Assembly: GCA_002256205.1 (NCBI GenBank)
Contig: NKIW01000001.1
Coordinates: 558,001-622,000 of the forward strand
DNA length: 64,000 nucleotides
From: Rhizobiales bacterium PAR1
Lineage (GTDB): Bacteria > Pseudomonadota > Alphaproteobacteria > Rhizobiales > Beijerinckiaceae
Reading direction: 5' to 3'
Part shown: positions 8,375 to 16,771 of the stretch, piece by piece
How positions within the stretch are numbered: the stretch's first letter is position 1
Layout of the letters: each line of letters opens with the position of its first letter
The notes under the pieces: model-generated
Told to the model about the DNA's origin: nothing
What the model saw: only the letters and a program-made list of their open reading frames with translations
Database searches by the model: none
Made by a program: the position numbers and the translations under genes

Positions 8375-9223
8375 TCAGCCCGCCACGTTTTCGAGCACCA
8401 TCATCGCGGCCCCGGTCATCGAGGCGGGCACATGATAATGCGTATGGTGAACCCGGACGGCTTCGTCCATTGCGCCACGCATGACGAGCCACATCATCAT
8501 TTCCGCGCCTTCGCTGCCGTAGAGCCGCACGTAGTCCTGCCGCGTGAGCGCCGCAAGCTTGGCCGGATTAGCAGCGATATCGACAAGAAACTCCCGATCC
8601 GCCTCCGGGTTGATGAACCCCGCGCGCGCGCCCTGCAACTGGTGGGACAACCCGCCGGTGCCGATCACCACGAAGCGCTCATCCCCCGGAAAGCTCTCGA
8701 TCGCCTTGCGCAGCGCATGGCCCAGTTCATAGCAGCGCGCGGGCAGCGGGATCGGATACTGGATCACGTTGACAAAGAGCGGCACCACCTTCACCGGCCA
8801 GGCTGTCTCGGGGCGGCCAAAGAACAGTTCCATCGGCACCTGCATGCCGTGGTCGACCTCGATTTCCTGCACGATCATTGGATCGAAGCGGTTCTCGACG
8901 AGGCTATCCGCAAGGTGCCAGCCGAAGGCCGCATGCCCTTCGAAGGCGGGAATAGCGCGCGGCCCCCACCCCTCGTCGATGGGTTCATAGCGCTCTGCGC
9001 ACCCCACAGCGAAGGTCGGGACCTTGTCGAGGAAGAAGGCGTTGCCGTGATCGTTGAACACCACAACAGCCACATCCGGCTTGTGCGCCTTGACCCAATC
9101 CTGCCCTGCGACAGTGCCGTCAAAAAACGGCTTCCAGTCCGCATTCTGGCTCAGGCCCTTGTCGAGCGCTGCACCAATCGAGGGAACATGCGACGAGCCC
9201 AGCCCGCCGATCAGCTTTGCCAT
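8375..9223 (-). CDS. Extradiol ring-cleavage dioxygenase, large (beta, LigB-type) subunit
   Basis: The 282-residue catalytic subunit of a class III, Fe(II)-dependent extradiol dioxygenase. By alignment to protocatechuate 4,5-dioxygenase, the iron ligands would be His12 (SSHVPS), His59 (NDHGN) and Glu241 (GAEMMMW), with the acid/base His194 (GLSHQ). Length and motifs match LigB. The substrate is a catecholic acid such as protocatechuate or gallate; which one cannot be decided here. The separate alpha-subunit gene lies immediately upstream. Downstream genes are YCII, a substrate-binding protein and a MetE-like protein. Confidence 0.88.
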   Translation of the reverse strand: MAKLIGGLGSSHVPSIGAALDKGLSQNADWKPFFDGTVAGQDWVKAHKPDVAVVVFNDHGNAFFLDKVPTFAVGCAERYEPIDEGWGPRAIPAFEGHAAFGWHLADSLVENRFDPMIVQEIEVDHGMQVPMELFFGRPETAWPVKVVPLFVNVIQYPIPLPARCYELGHALRKAIESFPGDERFVVIGTGGLSHQLQGARAGFINPEADREFLVDIAANPAKLAALTRQDYVRLYGSEGAEMMMWLVMRGAMDEAVRVHHTHYHVPASMTGAAMMVLENVAG

Positions 9224-9232
9224 GGGTGTGCC

Positions 9233-9571
9233 TTATACTTTGCCCAGCCGTTCCCGAAGGAAGGTCTCGTGATCCATCCCCGCCTGATGCGCGCCGATCT
9301 CGGTCATGCGAGCGGGATCGATGGCGGAAATCTTGAGGATATAGAACACATTGCCGCCAAGACGTACCATCTCACGCCAATCGCGGCGCATCACGGCGCC
9401 GATCTCTTCCTCGGTGAGGCAGAAGCGGTCGAGATAGGCGCGTTCATCGGCCTTGAACGCCGCGCGGTTCTCCGGCTTGCCAAGGCCCATCGCCATCTTG
9501 TTGAGGCGGTAGCCCCGCTGCTGGCGCGCGCGATCAAAAATCGGCGTATCGGGGATGCGATCCTCGCTCAT
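9233..9571 (-). CDS. Extradiol ring-cleavage dioxygenase, small (alpha, LigA-type) subunit
   Basis: A 112-residue helical subunit that covers the active site of LigB-type dioxygenases. Recognisable segments are RGYRLNKMAMGL near residue 19, FKADERAYLDRF near residue 39, and the C-terminal IGAHQAGMDHETF. Its ATG shares one base with the stop codon of the upstream hydrolase gene (TGATG), and its stop lies 9 bases before the LigB start, so the three genes are translationally coupled. Separate alpha and beta genes resemble protocatechuate 4,5-dioxygenase more than the fused gallate enzymes. Confidence 0.88.
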   Translation of the reverse strand: MSEDRIPDTPIFDRARQQRGYRLNKMAMGLGKPENRAAFKADERAYLDRFCLTEEEIGAVMRRDWREMVRLGGNVFYILKISAIDPARMTEIGAHQAGMDHETFLRERLGKV

Positions 9572-10287
9572 CAGGCGGCCTTCGCGCCATAGCCGAGCCA
9601 GCCCATCAACGCCGCCGTCACGGCCTCAGGCCGCTCGACCGAGACGAAATGCCCGGCATCCTCAATGATCGAAAGCTCAGCGCCAGGAATCGCCGCCGCG
9701 AGTTCCTCATGCTGTGCCAGCGTCGCCCAGCGGTCCTGTCGCCCGACCATCACCAGCGTCGGGCAAGTGATGGTCGGCAGCACGTCGCGTGCATCGGGCC
9801 GGGTGAGCAGCGCCTTGATCTGGCGATCATGCTGCGCCGGCGAGGCCCGCTCGACCATCGCCGTCAGCGGCACGATCAGCGATTGGTCCGTTTCGCGGTC
9901 GATATGCAGCATCGGCGGCAACCATTTGGCTGCGAGCGCGGTCATGCCGCCCTCATGCGCCATTGCCTGCAACAGCCCACGTGTCGCCACCTCGCCCTCG
10001 CGTGCCGGTCCGGCCCCCGTATCCATCAGGCAAAGCCGCGTCACCCGTTCCGGCGCAAGCCGATACGCCTGAAGCGCAGCACGCCCGCCCATCGAAAAGC
10101 CGATCAGCGTCACCGGCCCCTCGACCATGCCGAGCGTGCGCCGGGCCATAGCTTCCACCGAATCGTCAGCGGAGAAATCCGCGACATGGACATCCGCAAA
10201 TGCCGAGAGCGCAGCAACCTGCGGGACAAAAACGCTGGCATCGGACAGGAGGCCAGGCATGAAGATGATCTGGTCGCGCATATCCAC
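9571..10287 (-). CDS. Alpha/beta-fold hydrolase, first gene of dioxygenase operon
   Basis: An alpha/beta hydrolase of 238 residues, counted from a GTG at 10287; an in-frame ATG lies two codons later at 10281. The nucleophile elbow is GFSMGG (Ser65). An Asp is expected in the DRWA region, and the catalytic His lies in DAGHFVSVERPE near the C terminus. This pattern fits esterases and C-C bond hydrolases. As the promoter-proximal gene ahead of ligA/ligB-type genes, it could release the dioxygenase substrate from an ester or hydrolyse a cleavage product. Confidence 0.82.
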   Translation of the reverse strand: MDMRDQIIFMPGLLSDASVFVPQVAALSAFADVHVADFSADDSVEAMARRTLGMVEGPVTLIGFSMGGRAALQAYRLAPERVTRLCLMDTGAGPAREGEVATRGLLQAMAHEGGMTALAAKWLPPMLHIDRETDQSLIVPLTAMVERASPAQHDRQIKALLTRPDARDVLPTITCPTLVMVGRQDRWATLAQHEELAAAIPGAELSIIEDAGHFVSVERPEAVTAALMGWLGYGAKAA

Positions 10288-10524
10288 CCTATTGATGTCG
10301 CCGGTTTGCCCAGCTTCAGGCCCGTCATTTGAGAGGACGGTTTCAATGAAGCAAATGGGCTATTTTCAGCGATTATTGAAATTCTTGCATGAATGGCACG
10401 AACCGCCGCAGCGCGCCAGCTTCGCGCGGGGCAACCATGGCCGACAGGCGCGAAGCCGCACCGATCCGAACATCAGCCAACCCCGGTCAGGGCATCGCAG
10501 GAGATAGAGGGATATGAAATGAAA

Positions 10525-10609
10525 TGGTGGGGGAAGCAGGACTCGAACCTGCGAAGGCGTAGCCAGCGGATTTACAGTCCGCCCCCTTTGCCGCTCGGGA
10601 CATTCCCCC
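10525..10609 (-). tRNA. tRNA-Tyr (GUA)
   Basis: Read on the minus strand, a GGGGGAA acceptor arm pairs with TTCCCCC, followed by discriminator A and an encoded CCA. The anticodon loop is CTGTAAA with anticodon GTA. A long variable arm is present, as in bacterial tRNA-Tyr, and the T arm contains GGTTCGAGTCC. The length is 85 bases. No island genes sit next to it. Confidence 0.95.
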
Positions 10610-10816
10610 CGACACACCGGACAGGTGAACCCGCCGCGTGAGGCGTGCGTTATGGATAAGCCTGTCTCCGGTGTCAACGCCCCAAACGTGAGGAAATGCG
10701 AAAAACTGAGCCGGATGCGACGAAGGGTGTGCTCGGCGCAATCGACATTTGTGCCCGCGCACCGTAAGGCGGAGGAAATCGCCCCTGATGCGGCCCCGTA
10801 TTGGAAAGACAGAGCC

Positions 10817-11725
10817 ATGAAATCACCCTATCGCCATGGTCGCCCCCAGGAAGGCCGCCCAACTGAAGGCCGCCCCACCGAAGCCGCGCCAACACGCTTC
10901 AAGCCGCGCGCCGATTTCGGCCCGCGTGGCGAGAGCGCGGATACGGATGCGCCGCGCGTCAAGGACAAGTCCCGCTTCGCGCCCAAGCCGAAGAAGGAAA
11001 AGTATCAGGCGCCCGAGGATTGCGATGTCCTCTATGGCATCCACACCGTGCGCGAGGCCCTGCTGAACGCCAAACGCAAGCATCGTCGGCTCCTCGTCAC
11101 CGAGAACGCTTTCGTACGCCTCTCGGAAGACACCCCGATGCCGATCGAGCCGGAGGTCGTCAAGGCCGAGGCCATCACCGTGCTTCTCCCGCCGGATGCC
11201 GTGCATCAGGGCGTCTATCTCGAAACGGTACGCCTGCCCTTGCTGCGGCTGGAAAAGCTGCCGCAGGACAAGGTGATCGTAGCGCTCGATCAGGTTACCG
11301 ATCCGCATAACGTCGGCGCGATCATCCGCACCTCGGCAGCCTTCGATGTCGGTGCAATTCTCACGACCTTCCGCAATAGCCCGGATATCACCGGCGTGCT
11401 CGCGAAGGCCGCTTCGGGCGCGCTGGAACATGTGCCGCTGGTGGGCGTCACCAACCTCGGCCGGGCGCTCACGGAACTGAAGGATGAGGGCTACCAGATC
11501 ATCGGCCTTGATTCGGAAGCCCCGGAAGAAATGGCGAGCCTCGTGCTCAAGCTTCCGGTGGTGCTGGTGCTCGGCGCAGAGGGCAAGGGCCTGCGCCAGT
11601 CCACCCGCGCGCTCTGCGATCACCTCGCACGGGTCGAACTCCCCGGCGCCATCAAGAGCCTCAACGTGTCGAACGCGGCGGCGATCAGCCTCTACGCGGT
11701 GCATCAGGCCCTCAGCACGCGCTGA
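10817..11725 (+). CDS. rlmB: 23S rRNA (guanosine-2'-O-)-methyltransferase RlmB (SpoU/TrmH family)
   Basis: A SPOUT-class methyltransferase of 302 residues; RlmB methylates G2251 in the peptidyl-transferase loop. The N-terminal 60 residues are a basic, repetitive tail with the unit EGRPT repeated. The substrate-binding domain begins at DVLYGIHTVREALLNAKR. The SPOUT knot motifs are LDQVTDPHNVGAIIRTSAAF, LVLGAEGKGLR and SLNVSNAAAISLY near the C terminus. The ATG at 10817 follows GGAAAGACAG; an in-frame frame extends upstream to 10625 but has no conserved sequence. The order of general SpoU members can be confused, so a sister TrmH-type enzyme is possible. Confidence 0.88.
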   Translation: MKSPYRHGRPQEGRPTEGRPTEAAPTRFKPRADFGPRGESADTDAPRVKDKSRFAPKPKKEKYQAPEDCDVLYGIHTVREALLNAKRKHRRLLVTENAFVRLSEDTPMPIEPEVVKAEAITVLLPPDAVHQGVYLETVRLPLLRLEKLPQDKVIVALDQVTDPHNVGAIIRTSAAFDVGAILTTFRNSPDITGVLAKAASGALEHVPLVGVTNLGRALTELKDEGYQIIGLDSEAPEEMASLVLKLPVVLVLGAEGKGLRQSTRALCDHLARVELPGAIKSLNVSNAAAISLYAVHQALSTR

Positions 11726-11782
11726 ACGAAACGGCGCCCCGCGCAAACGCGGGCCACCAGCCCTCCGGCATCAGCTCAAAAC

Positions 11783-11817
11783 AAAAACCCCGCCGTTTCC
11801 GGCGGGGTTTCTTTTTT
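11783..11817. terminator. Bidirectional rho-independent terminator
   Basis: AAAACCCCGCCG-tttc-CGGCGGGGTTT is a near-perfect hairpin with an A-run on the left and a T-run on the right. It separates the convergent rlmB and MHS-transporter genes and can terminate both. Confidence 0.9.
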
Positions 11818-11835
11818 CGTGTTTCGCGTTTTCGC

Positions 11836-13494
11836 TTACTTGGCGAAAATGTCGCGGTCCTTGGTTTCCGGCAGGAAGATCATGCCGATAACCACAGTGC
11901 CGAGCGCGATGATGATGGGGTACCAGAGGCCAGCGAAGATATCGCCAGTCGCAGCCACGATCGCGAACACCGTCGGCGGGAGGAAGCCGCCGAACCAGCC
12001 GTTGCCGATGTGGTACGGGAGCGACATGCCGGAGTAGCGGATACGGGTCGGGAAGAGTTCAACCAGCAGCGCAGCGATCGGGCCGTACACCATCGTGACG
12101 TAGATCACGAGGATGAAGAGAAGGCCGATAACCTGCCAGGAGCGGCCGTCCGAGAGCATACCGCCAATGGTCGGCTGCTTGAGGATCGTCGCATCGCCCG
12201 CTTTCGGGTAGCCCGCTTCGATCGACGCTGCAGTCACATTCTTGGCGAAATCCTTGTCAACCACGACAGGCTTGTCCGAAACCGTCACGGTCGTGCCCGA
12301 ACCGGCAGGCGAGGCCTGAAGTTCGTACTTGATCGAGGCGGCTGCCAGACCACGGCGGGCGATATCGCACGGCGCGGTGAAGACGCGGACGTTAACCGGG
12401 TCGAACACGTTGCCACAGCCAGCCGGATCGGCCTTGATGACAACCTTCACCTTTTCGTGGGCTTCAATGAGCTTCGGGTTGGTGAGCTTGGCGATCGAAC
12501 CAAAGATCGGGAAGTAGGTCGCCGCCGCGATCAGGCAGCCAGCGAGCAGGATCGGCTTGCGGCCAATCTTGTCCGAGAGCCAGCCGAAGAAGATGAAGAA
12601 CGGCGTGCCGAGGAGCAGCGAGAAGGCGATCAGGAGATTCGCGGTCGTGCCGTCCACCTTCATGGTCTGGGTCAGGAAGAACAGAGCGTAGAACTGACCG
12701 GTGTACCACACCACGGCCTGACCGGCGGTGCCGCCGAGCAGAGCGATGATCGCGATCTTGGCATTACGCCACTGACCGAAGGCCTCGCCGAGCGGCGCCT
12801 TCGAGAGCGTACCTTCATCCTTCATCTTCTGGAAGGCAGGCGATTCAGCAAGCTGGAGACGGATCCAGATCGACACGGCAAGCAGAACAATCGAGACGAG
12901 GAACGGAACACGCCAGCCCCATGCCGCGAAGTCTTCCGGCGACATATTGAGACGCAGCGCAAGAATGACGATGAGCGAAACGAAAAGGCCTACGGTCGCC
13001 GTCGTCTGGATCCACGAGGTGTAGAAACCACGGCGGTTCTGCGGGGAATGTTCCGCCACGTAGGTCGCAGCACCACCGTATTCACCGCCGAGCGCAAGGC
13101 CCTGGACGAGACGGCAGAGAATGAAGCCGATCGGCGCGAGAATGCCGATGGTGTTGTAGCCCGGCAGCAGGCCGATCACGAAGGTCGCGATGCCCATGAG
13201 GGTCATCGTGACGAGGAAGGTGTACTTGCGGCCGATGAGATCGCCGAGGCGACCGAACACCAGCGCGCCGAAGGGACGCACCGCGAAGCCCGCAGCGAAG
13301 CCGAGAAGCACGAAGATGAAGCCCGCAGTCGGGTTCACGCCCGAGAAGAAGTTGGCGCTGATATTCGCGGCAAGCGAGCCGGCGAGATAAAAGTCATACC
13401 ATTCGAAAACCGTGCCGAGCGAAGAGGCGACAATGACCTTCTTCTCTTCCTGGGACATCGGGCGGTATTCCGCGCCGATCGACAAATCCGCCAT
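11836..13494 (-). CDS. MFS transporter of the metabolite:H+ symporter (MHS) type with large inserted loop
   Basis: A 552-residue inner-membrane major facilitator. Family signs are the N-terminal SSLGTVFEWYDFYLAGSL, the loop GRLGDLIGRKYTFL after the second helix, and GEYGGAATYVAEHSP in the fifth helix region. Usual MHS members (shikimate, proline/betaine or dicarboxylate carriers) have about 430-450 residues. The extra length is a soluble segment of roughly 110 residues near positions 340-450, containing two Cys and many charged residues, between the later helices. AGGAGAA precedes the ATG at 13494. The substrate is probably an organic acid; a link to the catabolic genes upstream is possible but they are separated by tRNA-Tyr and rlmB. 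Confidence 0.88.
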   Translation of the reverse strand: MADLSIGAEYRPMSQEEKKVIVASSLGTVFEWYDFYLAGSLAANISANFFSGVNPTAGFIFVLLGFAAGFAVRPFGALVFGRLGDLIGRKYTFLVTMTLMGIATFVIGLLPGYNTIGILAPIGFILCRLVQGLALGGEYGGAATYVAEHSPQNRRGFYTSWIQTTATVGLFVSLIVILALRLNMSPEDFAAWGWRVPFLVSIVLLAVSIWIRLQLAESPAFQKMKDEGTLSKAPLGEAFGQWRNAKIAIIALLGGTAGQAVVWYTGQFYALFFLTQTMKVDGTTANLLIAFSLLLGTPFFIFFGWLSDKIGRKPILLAGCLIAAATYFPIFGSIAKLTNPKLIEAHEKVKVVIKADPAGCGNVFDPVNVRVFTAPCDIARRGLAAASIKYELQASPAGSGTTVTVSDKPVVVDKDFAKNVTAASIEAGYPKAGDATILKQPTIGGMLSDGRSWQVIGLLFILVIYVTMVYGPIAALLVELFPTRIRYSGMSLPYHIGNGWFGGFLPPTVFAIVAATGDIFAGLWYPIIIALGTVVIGMIFLPETKDRDIFAK

Positions 13495-13816
13495 GAGCGT
13501 TCTCCTGACTGTTCACTGCTCGGGGCGAACATTTTCGGAAACGCGAAAGCGATTCGAGGTCACGGAACATCCGCAAGACCTTGAATAGCTTCAACTAATC
13601 CTTTTGCGCCCGCCCAATTGATATCGTTGACTATCGCCCTTCCCCGGACGAGTAGTTCCTGACCCTAGGCCAGTTGGTAACATTTCGTTAGCTGGAATTT
13701 GGGTCAACGACTTTAGTATGAGATGTCGCAGGCGGACGCCCTGCCCTGAACTCGAGTGCGGATATCTGCACTGCCCAGTTGCCAGCACGCCACAAATCAG
13801 AGATAGAAGCCGCCGG
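13495..13816. other. Intergenic region before tRNA-Thr
   Basis: About 320 bases between the start of the transporter gene and tRNA-Thr. It must hold the promoters of both. I see no convincing coding frame, repeat or hairpin with a T-run. Confidence 0.5.
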
Positions 13817-13891
13817 GCCGGCGTAGCACAGCGGTAGTGCAGCGGTTTTGTAAACCGAAGGTCGGGAGTTCAATCCTCTCCGCCGGCACCA
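13817..13891 (+). tRNA. tRNA-Thr (UGU), island integration site
   Basis: A 75-base tRNA with encoded CCA. The acceptor arm is GCCGGCG paired to CGCCGGC, the anticodon loop TTTGTAA has anticodon TGT, and the T arm contains GTTCAATCC. A tyrosine integrase gene starts 165 bases downstream in the same direction. This places the left end of an integrative island at the 3' end of this gene, which stays intact. Confidence 0.95.
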
Positions 13892-14003
13892 CAACTCTAT
13901 TCGTCAACATCCGCTGAAAGTCGATTTTTCGAACTTTTTCAGTATTATAGGTCAAGAATCGCTTCGTGGCGATCCGCTTCCGTTCGTTGACAACCGCCTG
14001 ATT

Positions 14004-14023
14004 TGTTGGCCTACTGGTTGGCC
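14004..14023 (+). repeat. Left arm-type repeat of the island
   Basis: TGTTGGCCTACTGGTTGGCC matches 18 of 20 bases of the copy at 25514-25533. It consists of two GTTGGCC half-sites 12 bases apart. Inverted half-sites (GCCAACA, GGCCAACA) follow up to the integrase start. Such clusters at both ends of an element are expected for integrase arm-binding or excisionase sites. Confidence 0.65.
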
Positions 14024-14055
14024 TGAGCCAACAAACCATTATCTTCAGGCCAACA

Positions 14056-15297
14056 ATGCCCCTCTCCGATGCGAAGATTCGGTCCCTCAAACCCACCAAC
14101 AAGGTGCAGAAAGTTTCCGACGAAAAGGGACTTCAGCTGTGGATCAGCCCTGCCGGAAATCGCGTCTGGAACCTCGCGTATCGGTTCGACGGCAAGCAAA
14201 AGAAGCTGAGCATCGGCCCTTATCCCGAGATTGGCCTCGCGGACGCGCGGAAGCGTCGTGACGAGGCTCGCGCTCTGCTTGTCAATGGGGTTGATCCAGC
14301 AGAGCACAAGAAGCGTTCGAGCGCAGCGGTAGCCGCGTCCCGCGCCAACACCTTCTCAGCCATTGCTGAGGAACTGCTCGAGCGCAAACGCCAGCAAGGA
14401 CGCGCACCGCACACCATTAGCAAACTTGATTGGCTTTTCGACTTTGCCCGTCCCTCGCTCGGGGAGCGTCCGATTGCTGAGATCAATGCTGCCGAGGTTC
14501 TTGAGGTTTTGCGTCTCGTTGAGAAGCGTGGCCGGCATGACACCGCCAACCGTCTTCGTGCCGTCATTGGCGAGGTGTTCCGCTATGCTATCGCCACAAC
14601 GCGTGCGACGAACGATCCAACCTTCGCCCTTCGCGGCGCGCTCATCGCGCCCAAGGCGAAGCATCGTTCGGCCATTATCGATCCTGTCGAGTTCGGTGCA
14701 CTCCTGCGCGTGATTGATGGCTTCAACGGTCAACCAACCACGGTCGCGGCGCTCAAGTTGCTGGCGCTGCTCTTTCCCCGCCCTGGTGAGCTGCGCCAAG
14801 CCGAGTGGATTGAGTTCGACTTAGAAAGGGCAGTTTGGGTTATCCCCGCTGAGCGCATGAAGATGCGGCGCGAGCACAAAGTTGCCCTGCCCCGCCAAGC
14901 GGTCGATATCCTGCGGGAACTGCACTCGGTCACTGGCAAAAGCAAATACGTATTTCCTGGGAATGGGATGTCGAAGGAAGGTCGCAGGGCTGAGCCACGA
15001 CCAATCAGCGAGAACACGCTAAACGGCGCCCTGCGCCGCATGGGCTATTCGCCGGCGGACATGACCGCACACGGGTTCAGGGCCACTGCGAGCACCCTTC
15101 TAAACGAGTCAGGAAAATTCGCCTCTGACGCAATCGAGCGTGCATTGGCTCATGCAGACAACGACAAGACTCGGCGCGCCTATGCGCGCGGCGAGCATTG
15201 GCCCGAGCGCGTAACAATGGCCCAATGGTGGGCAGATCAAATCGACAACTGGCGAGATGGGGCGAAGATCATTCCTCTGAAGAAAAAGGGCTCCTGA
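14056..15297 (+). CDS. int: Tyrosine-type site-specific integrase (P4-like, DUF4102 N-terminal domain)
   Basis: A 413-residue integrase that cuts and rejoins DNA at the att sites. The N-terminal arm-binding domain runs about 1-90 (MPLSDAKIRSLKPTNK, YRFDGKQKKLSIGPYPEIGL). A SAM-like core-binding domain covers about 105-185, and the catalytic domain about 210-390. Catalytic residues are visible: Arg in RPGELRQ (near 246), Lys in the HKVALPR turn, His-x-x-Arg in TAHGFRATAS (near 339), the second His in LAHADND (near 364), and the nucleophile Tyr in RRAYARGEHW (near 376). All are intact, so the enzyme could be active. It lies 165 bases downstream of tRNA-Thr in the same direction, the usual layout for tRNA-integrating islands. 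Confidence 0.95.
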   Translation: MPLSDAKIRSLKPTNKVQKVSDEKGLQLWISPAGNRVWNLAYRFDGKQKKLSIGPYPEIGLADARKRRDEARALLVNGVDPAEHKKRSSAAVAASRANTFSAIAEELLERKRQQGRAPHTISKLDWLFDFARPSLGERPIAEINAAEVLEVLRLVEKRGRHDTANRLRAVIGEVFRYAIATTRATNDPTFALRGALIAPKAKHRSAIIDPVEFGALLRVIDGFNGQPTTVAALKLLALLFPRPGELRQAEWIEFDLERAVWVIPAERMKMRREHKVALPRQAVDILRELHSVTGKSKYVFPGNGMSKEGRRAEPRPISENTLNGALRRMGYSPADMTAHGFRATASTLLNESGKFASDAIERALAHADNDKTRRAYARGEHWPERVTMAQWWADQIDNWRDGAKIIPLKKKGS

Positions 15298-15300
15298 GCT

Positions 15301-15723
15301 ATGGCTCCTCCCCCTCGCTCAAAAGTGCCTGACGGACAAACTGAAACATCATCGAATGAAATCGATGATGATGACGAGGAGTGTTTTGAAGGCCTACCTG
15401 AATGGCGCATGTCAAACGAGAAATGGCAGGAATTGCTCGCCATCGTCATTGGGGCGGGCGGCAACGCCAAGAGAATGGAGAGACTGCGGGGCATCTTGGA
15501 ATTTAAAATCGGATTTTTCCTCCATAAATGGCCAGAATGGAGTTCACTTTCGAGGTCCTTTGATAAACAGCGGGCGAAGGAGTTGGCACAGATTGCTACA
15601 GCCGCTAGCAATCTCTCTAAAGCTATCGATGGGCAAACGAACAGCTCAGGTGTTTTGGGCAAAAACGGTGCGCTTGCGAGCAATTATAATGAGTTCAAAG
15701 GAAAAAAAGAGAAGACTTCCTGA
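15301..15723 (+). CDS. Hypothetical island protein, upstream half of a split reading frame
   Basis: A 140-residue frame starting 3 bases after the integrase stop. It has an acidic stretch (IDDDDEECFEG) near residue 22 and then an amphipathic helical region with no recognisable domain. It ends in FKGKKEKTS. The next frame (-1) opens upstream of this stop and continues for over 100 codons with similar composition. The overlap contains A7 (GGAAAAAAAGAG, 15700-15711) with codon spacing A AAA AAA, a classical slippery heptamer. Either the two halves form one gene broken by a frameshift, or a fusion protein of about 250 residues is made by -1 frameshifting. No function is recognised. Confidence 0.6.
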   Translation: MAPPPRSKVPDGQTETSSNEIDDDDEECFEGLPEWRMSNEKWQELLAIVIGAGGNAKRMERLRGILEFKIGFFLHKWPEWSSLSRSFDKQRAKELAQIATAASNLSKAIDGQTNSSGVLGKNGALASNYNEFKGKKEKTS

Positions 15724-16046
15724 AAAAAATCGAAATTCTAACCGAATTCACCTCAAAGCTAGTAAACCAAAAATTTCGGAATATTTCACGAGTAGATCGT
15801 TTTATTTTCTGGCAAGAGCTGATCTGGTTCTGGCATGGGCGTCTTAAATTGCAGATCACCTCTAGCGAATCTTCTCCACTGTTGAAATTTATCCGCGAAT
15901 GCTCTCAAGACGCGGCATTTGACCAAAACATCAAAGCGCTGAGAAAATCGGATCTTGATCTCGAAAACATCCGTTCATTTGTCCGGAAATGGCTCTCGAA
16001 CCGGTCAAAACCACGAAAAAATTCGTCACCGGGAGGAATTTCTTGA
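15693..16046 (+). pseudogene. Downstream half of split reading frame (frameshifted continuation)
   Basis: This frame has no ATG and no stop from 15693 to 16046; the only starts are weak TTG or CTG codons. Read from the A7 tract by a -1 shift, it gives KKREDFLKKIEI and then a basic, aromatic-rich region (DRFIFWQELIWFWHGRLK) and a helical C terminus, about 113 residues. The lack of its own start and the natural continuation at the A-tract argue that it belongs to the 15301 gene. No domain recognised. It could be a decayed gene or the product of programmed frameshifting. Confidence 0.5.
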
Positions 16047-16137
16047 CCTGAAATTTTCCTGATTTTTCCCTCTGCCTGTCACGCCAGACACCGTCCATCT
16101 TCATCGCTATCCGCAGCACAGCGATGGAGTTCGCAAC

Positions 16138-16332
16138 ATGACTACGACGATCGCAACCCGCCTCCTCTCTCTAGAAGAAACCCGCCGACTTTTGGGGATC
16201 GGGAACACAAAGCTATTCGAGCTTTTGAAAACTGGCCAGCTCTCCGCCCGCAAACTTGGCGCTCGCACAGTGATTGCGGAGAGTGAATTGATCCGGTTCC
16301 AGCAACAGTTGCCGCAGGTTCGCGGTCAATAA
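16138..16332 (+). CDS. Excisionase-like helix-turn-helix protein
   Basis: A 64-residue MerR-like/excisionase-type DNA-binding protein. The segment LLSLEETRRLLGIGNTKLFE is the expected winged-helix start, followed by LLKTGQLSARKLGART and the beta-hairpin wing leading to SELIRFQQQL. Such proteins (AlpA/Xis class) bind beside att sites and steer the integrase towards excision. It is encoded about 0.8 kb downstream of int, as in many P4-like islands. The ATG at 16138 follows a short purine-rich stretch. Confidence 0.85.
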   Translation: MTTTIATRLLSLEETRRLLGIGNTKLFELLKTGQLSARKLGARTVIAESELIRFQQQLPQVRGQ

Positions 16333-16420
16333 TCGCGCCGTTCGAAAAGAAGCGGCCCAGCTGGCGCACCACCGCCGAACCGGGCCTTCATCGGCACAAC
16401 CCGACTGACAGGAAATCCGA

Positions 16421-16771
16421 ATGACAAGATCATTGCACAAGCCGGGCTCGCCCGGCAACGCTACCCGCTTGCCAAAACGCAATTATCCGCGCGTGTTGGC
16501 AACATTCGCTGAAGGTAGAGTGGTTCGCGCCATCGGGAGAGAAGGGGCTACGCTCCTGATGCTCGTTGAGCATGGACCAAGAGGAGTTCGGACCTTCGAT
16601 TTCGTTGGTTGCGTAGCATGTAGGCTGAGCGCCTATGTCCATGACTTGCGCCGTATGGGTATCACCATCGGAAGGCGCTTCGAGCGACATGCCACCGGCT
16701 CGCACGCAGTTTATGTGCTGAAAAGCAACATGACCATTGTATCGGTAGATGAAGGCTCGCAACATGACTGA
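16421..16771 (+). CDS. Winged-helix domain protein of phage/island type
   Basis: A 116-residue protein. The C-terminal half (FDFVGCVACRLSAYVHDLR, then MGITIGRRFE and HAVYVL) matches the small winged-helix family found in phages and islands (HTH_39-like). The N-terminal part is basic. A DNA-binding role in island regulation or replication is inferred. Its end overlaps the next gene (ATGACTGA), so the two are co-translated. Confidence 0.65.
   Translation: MTRSLHKPGSPGNATRLPKRNYPRVLATFAEGRVVRAIGREGATLLMLVEHGPRGVRTFDFVGCVACRLSAYVHDLRRMGITIGRRFERHATGSHAVYVLKSNMTIVSVDEGSQHD

Noticed and set aside
12010-13584. A 524-codon plus-strand frame opposite the MHS transporter
   Set aside because: It is extremely charged (many Arg, Glu, Asp), the mirror of membrane-helix codons.
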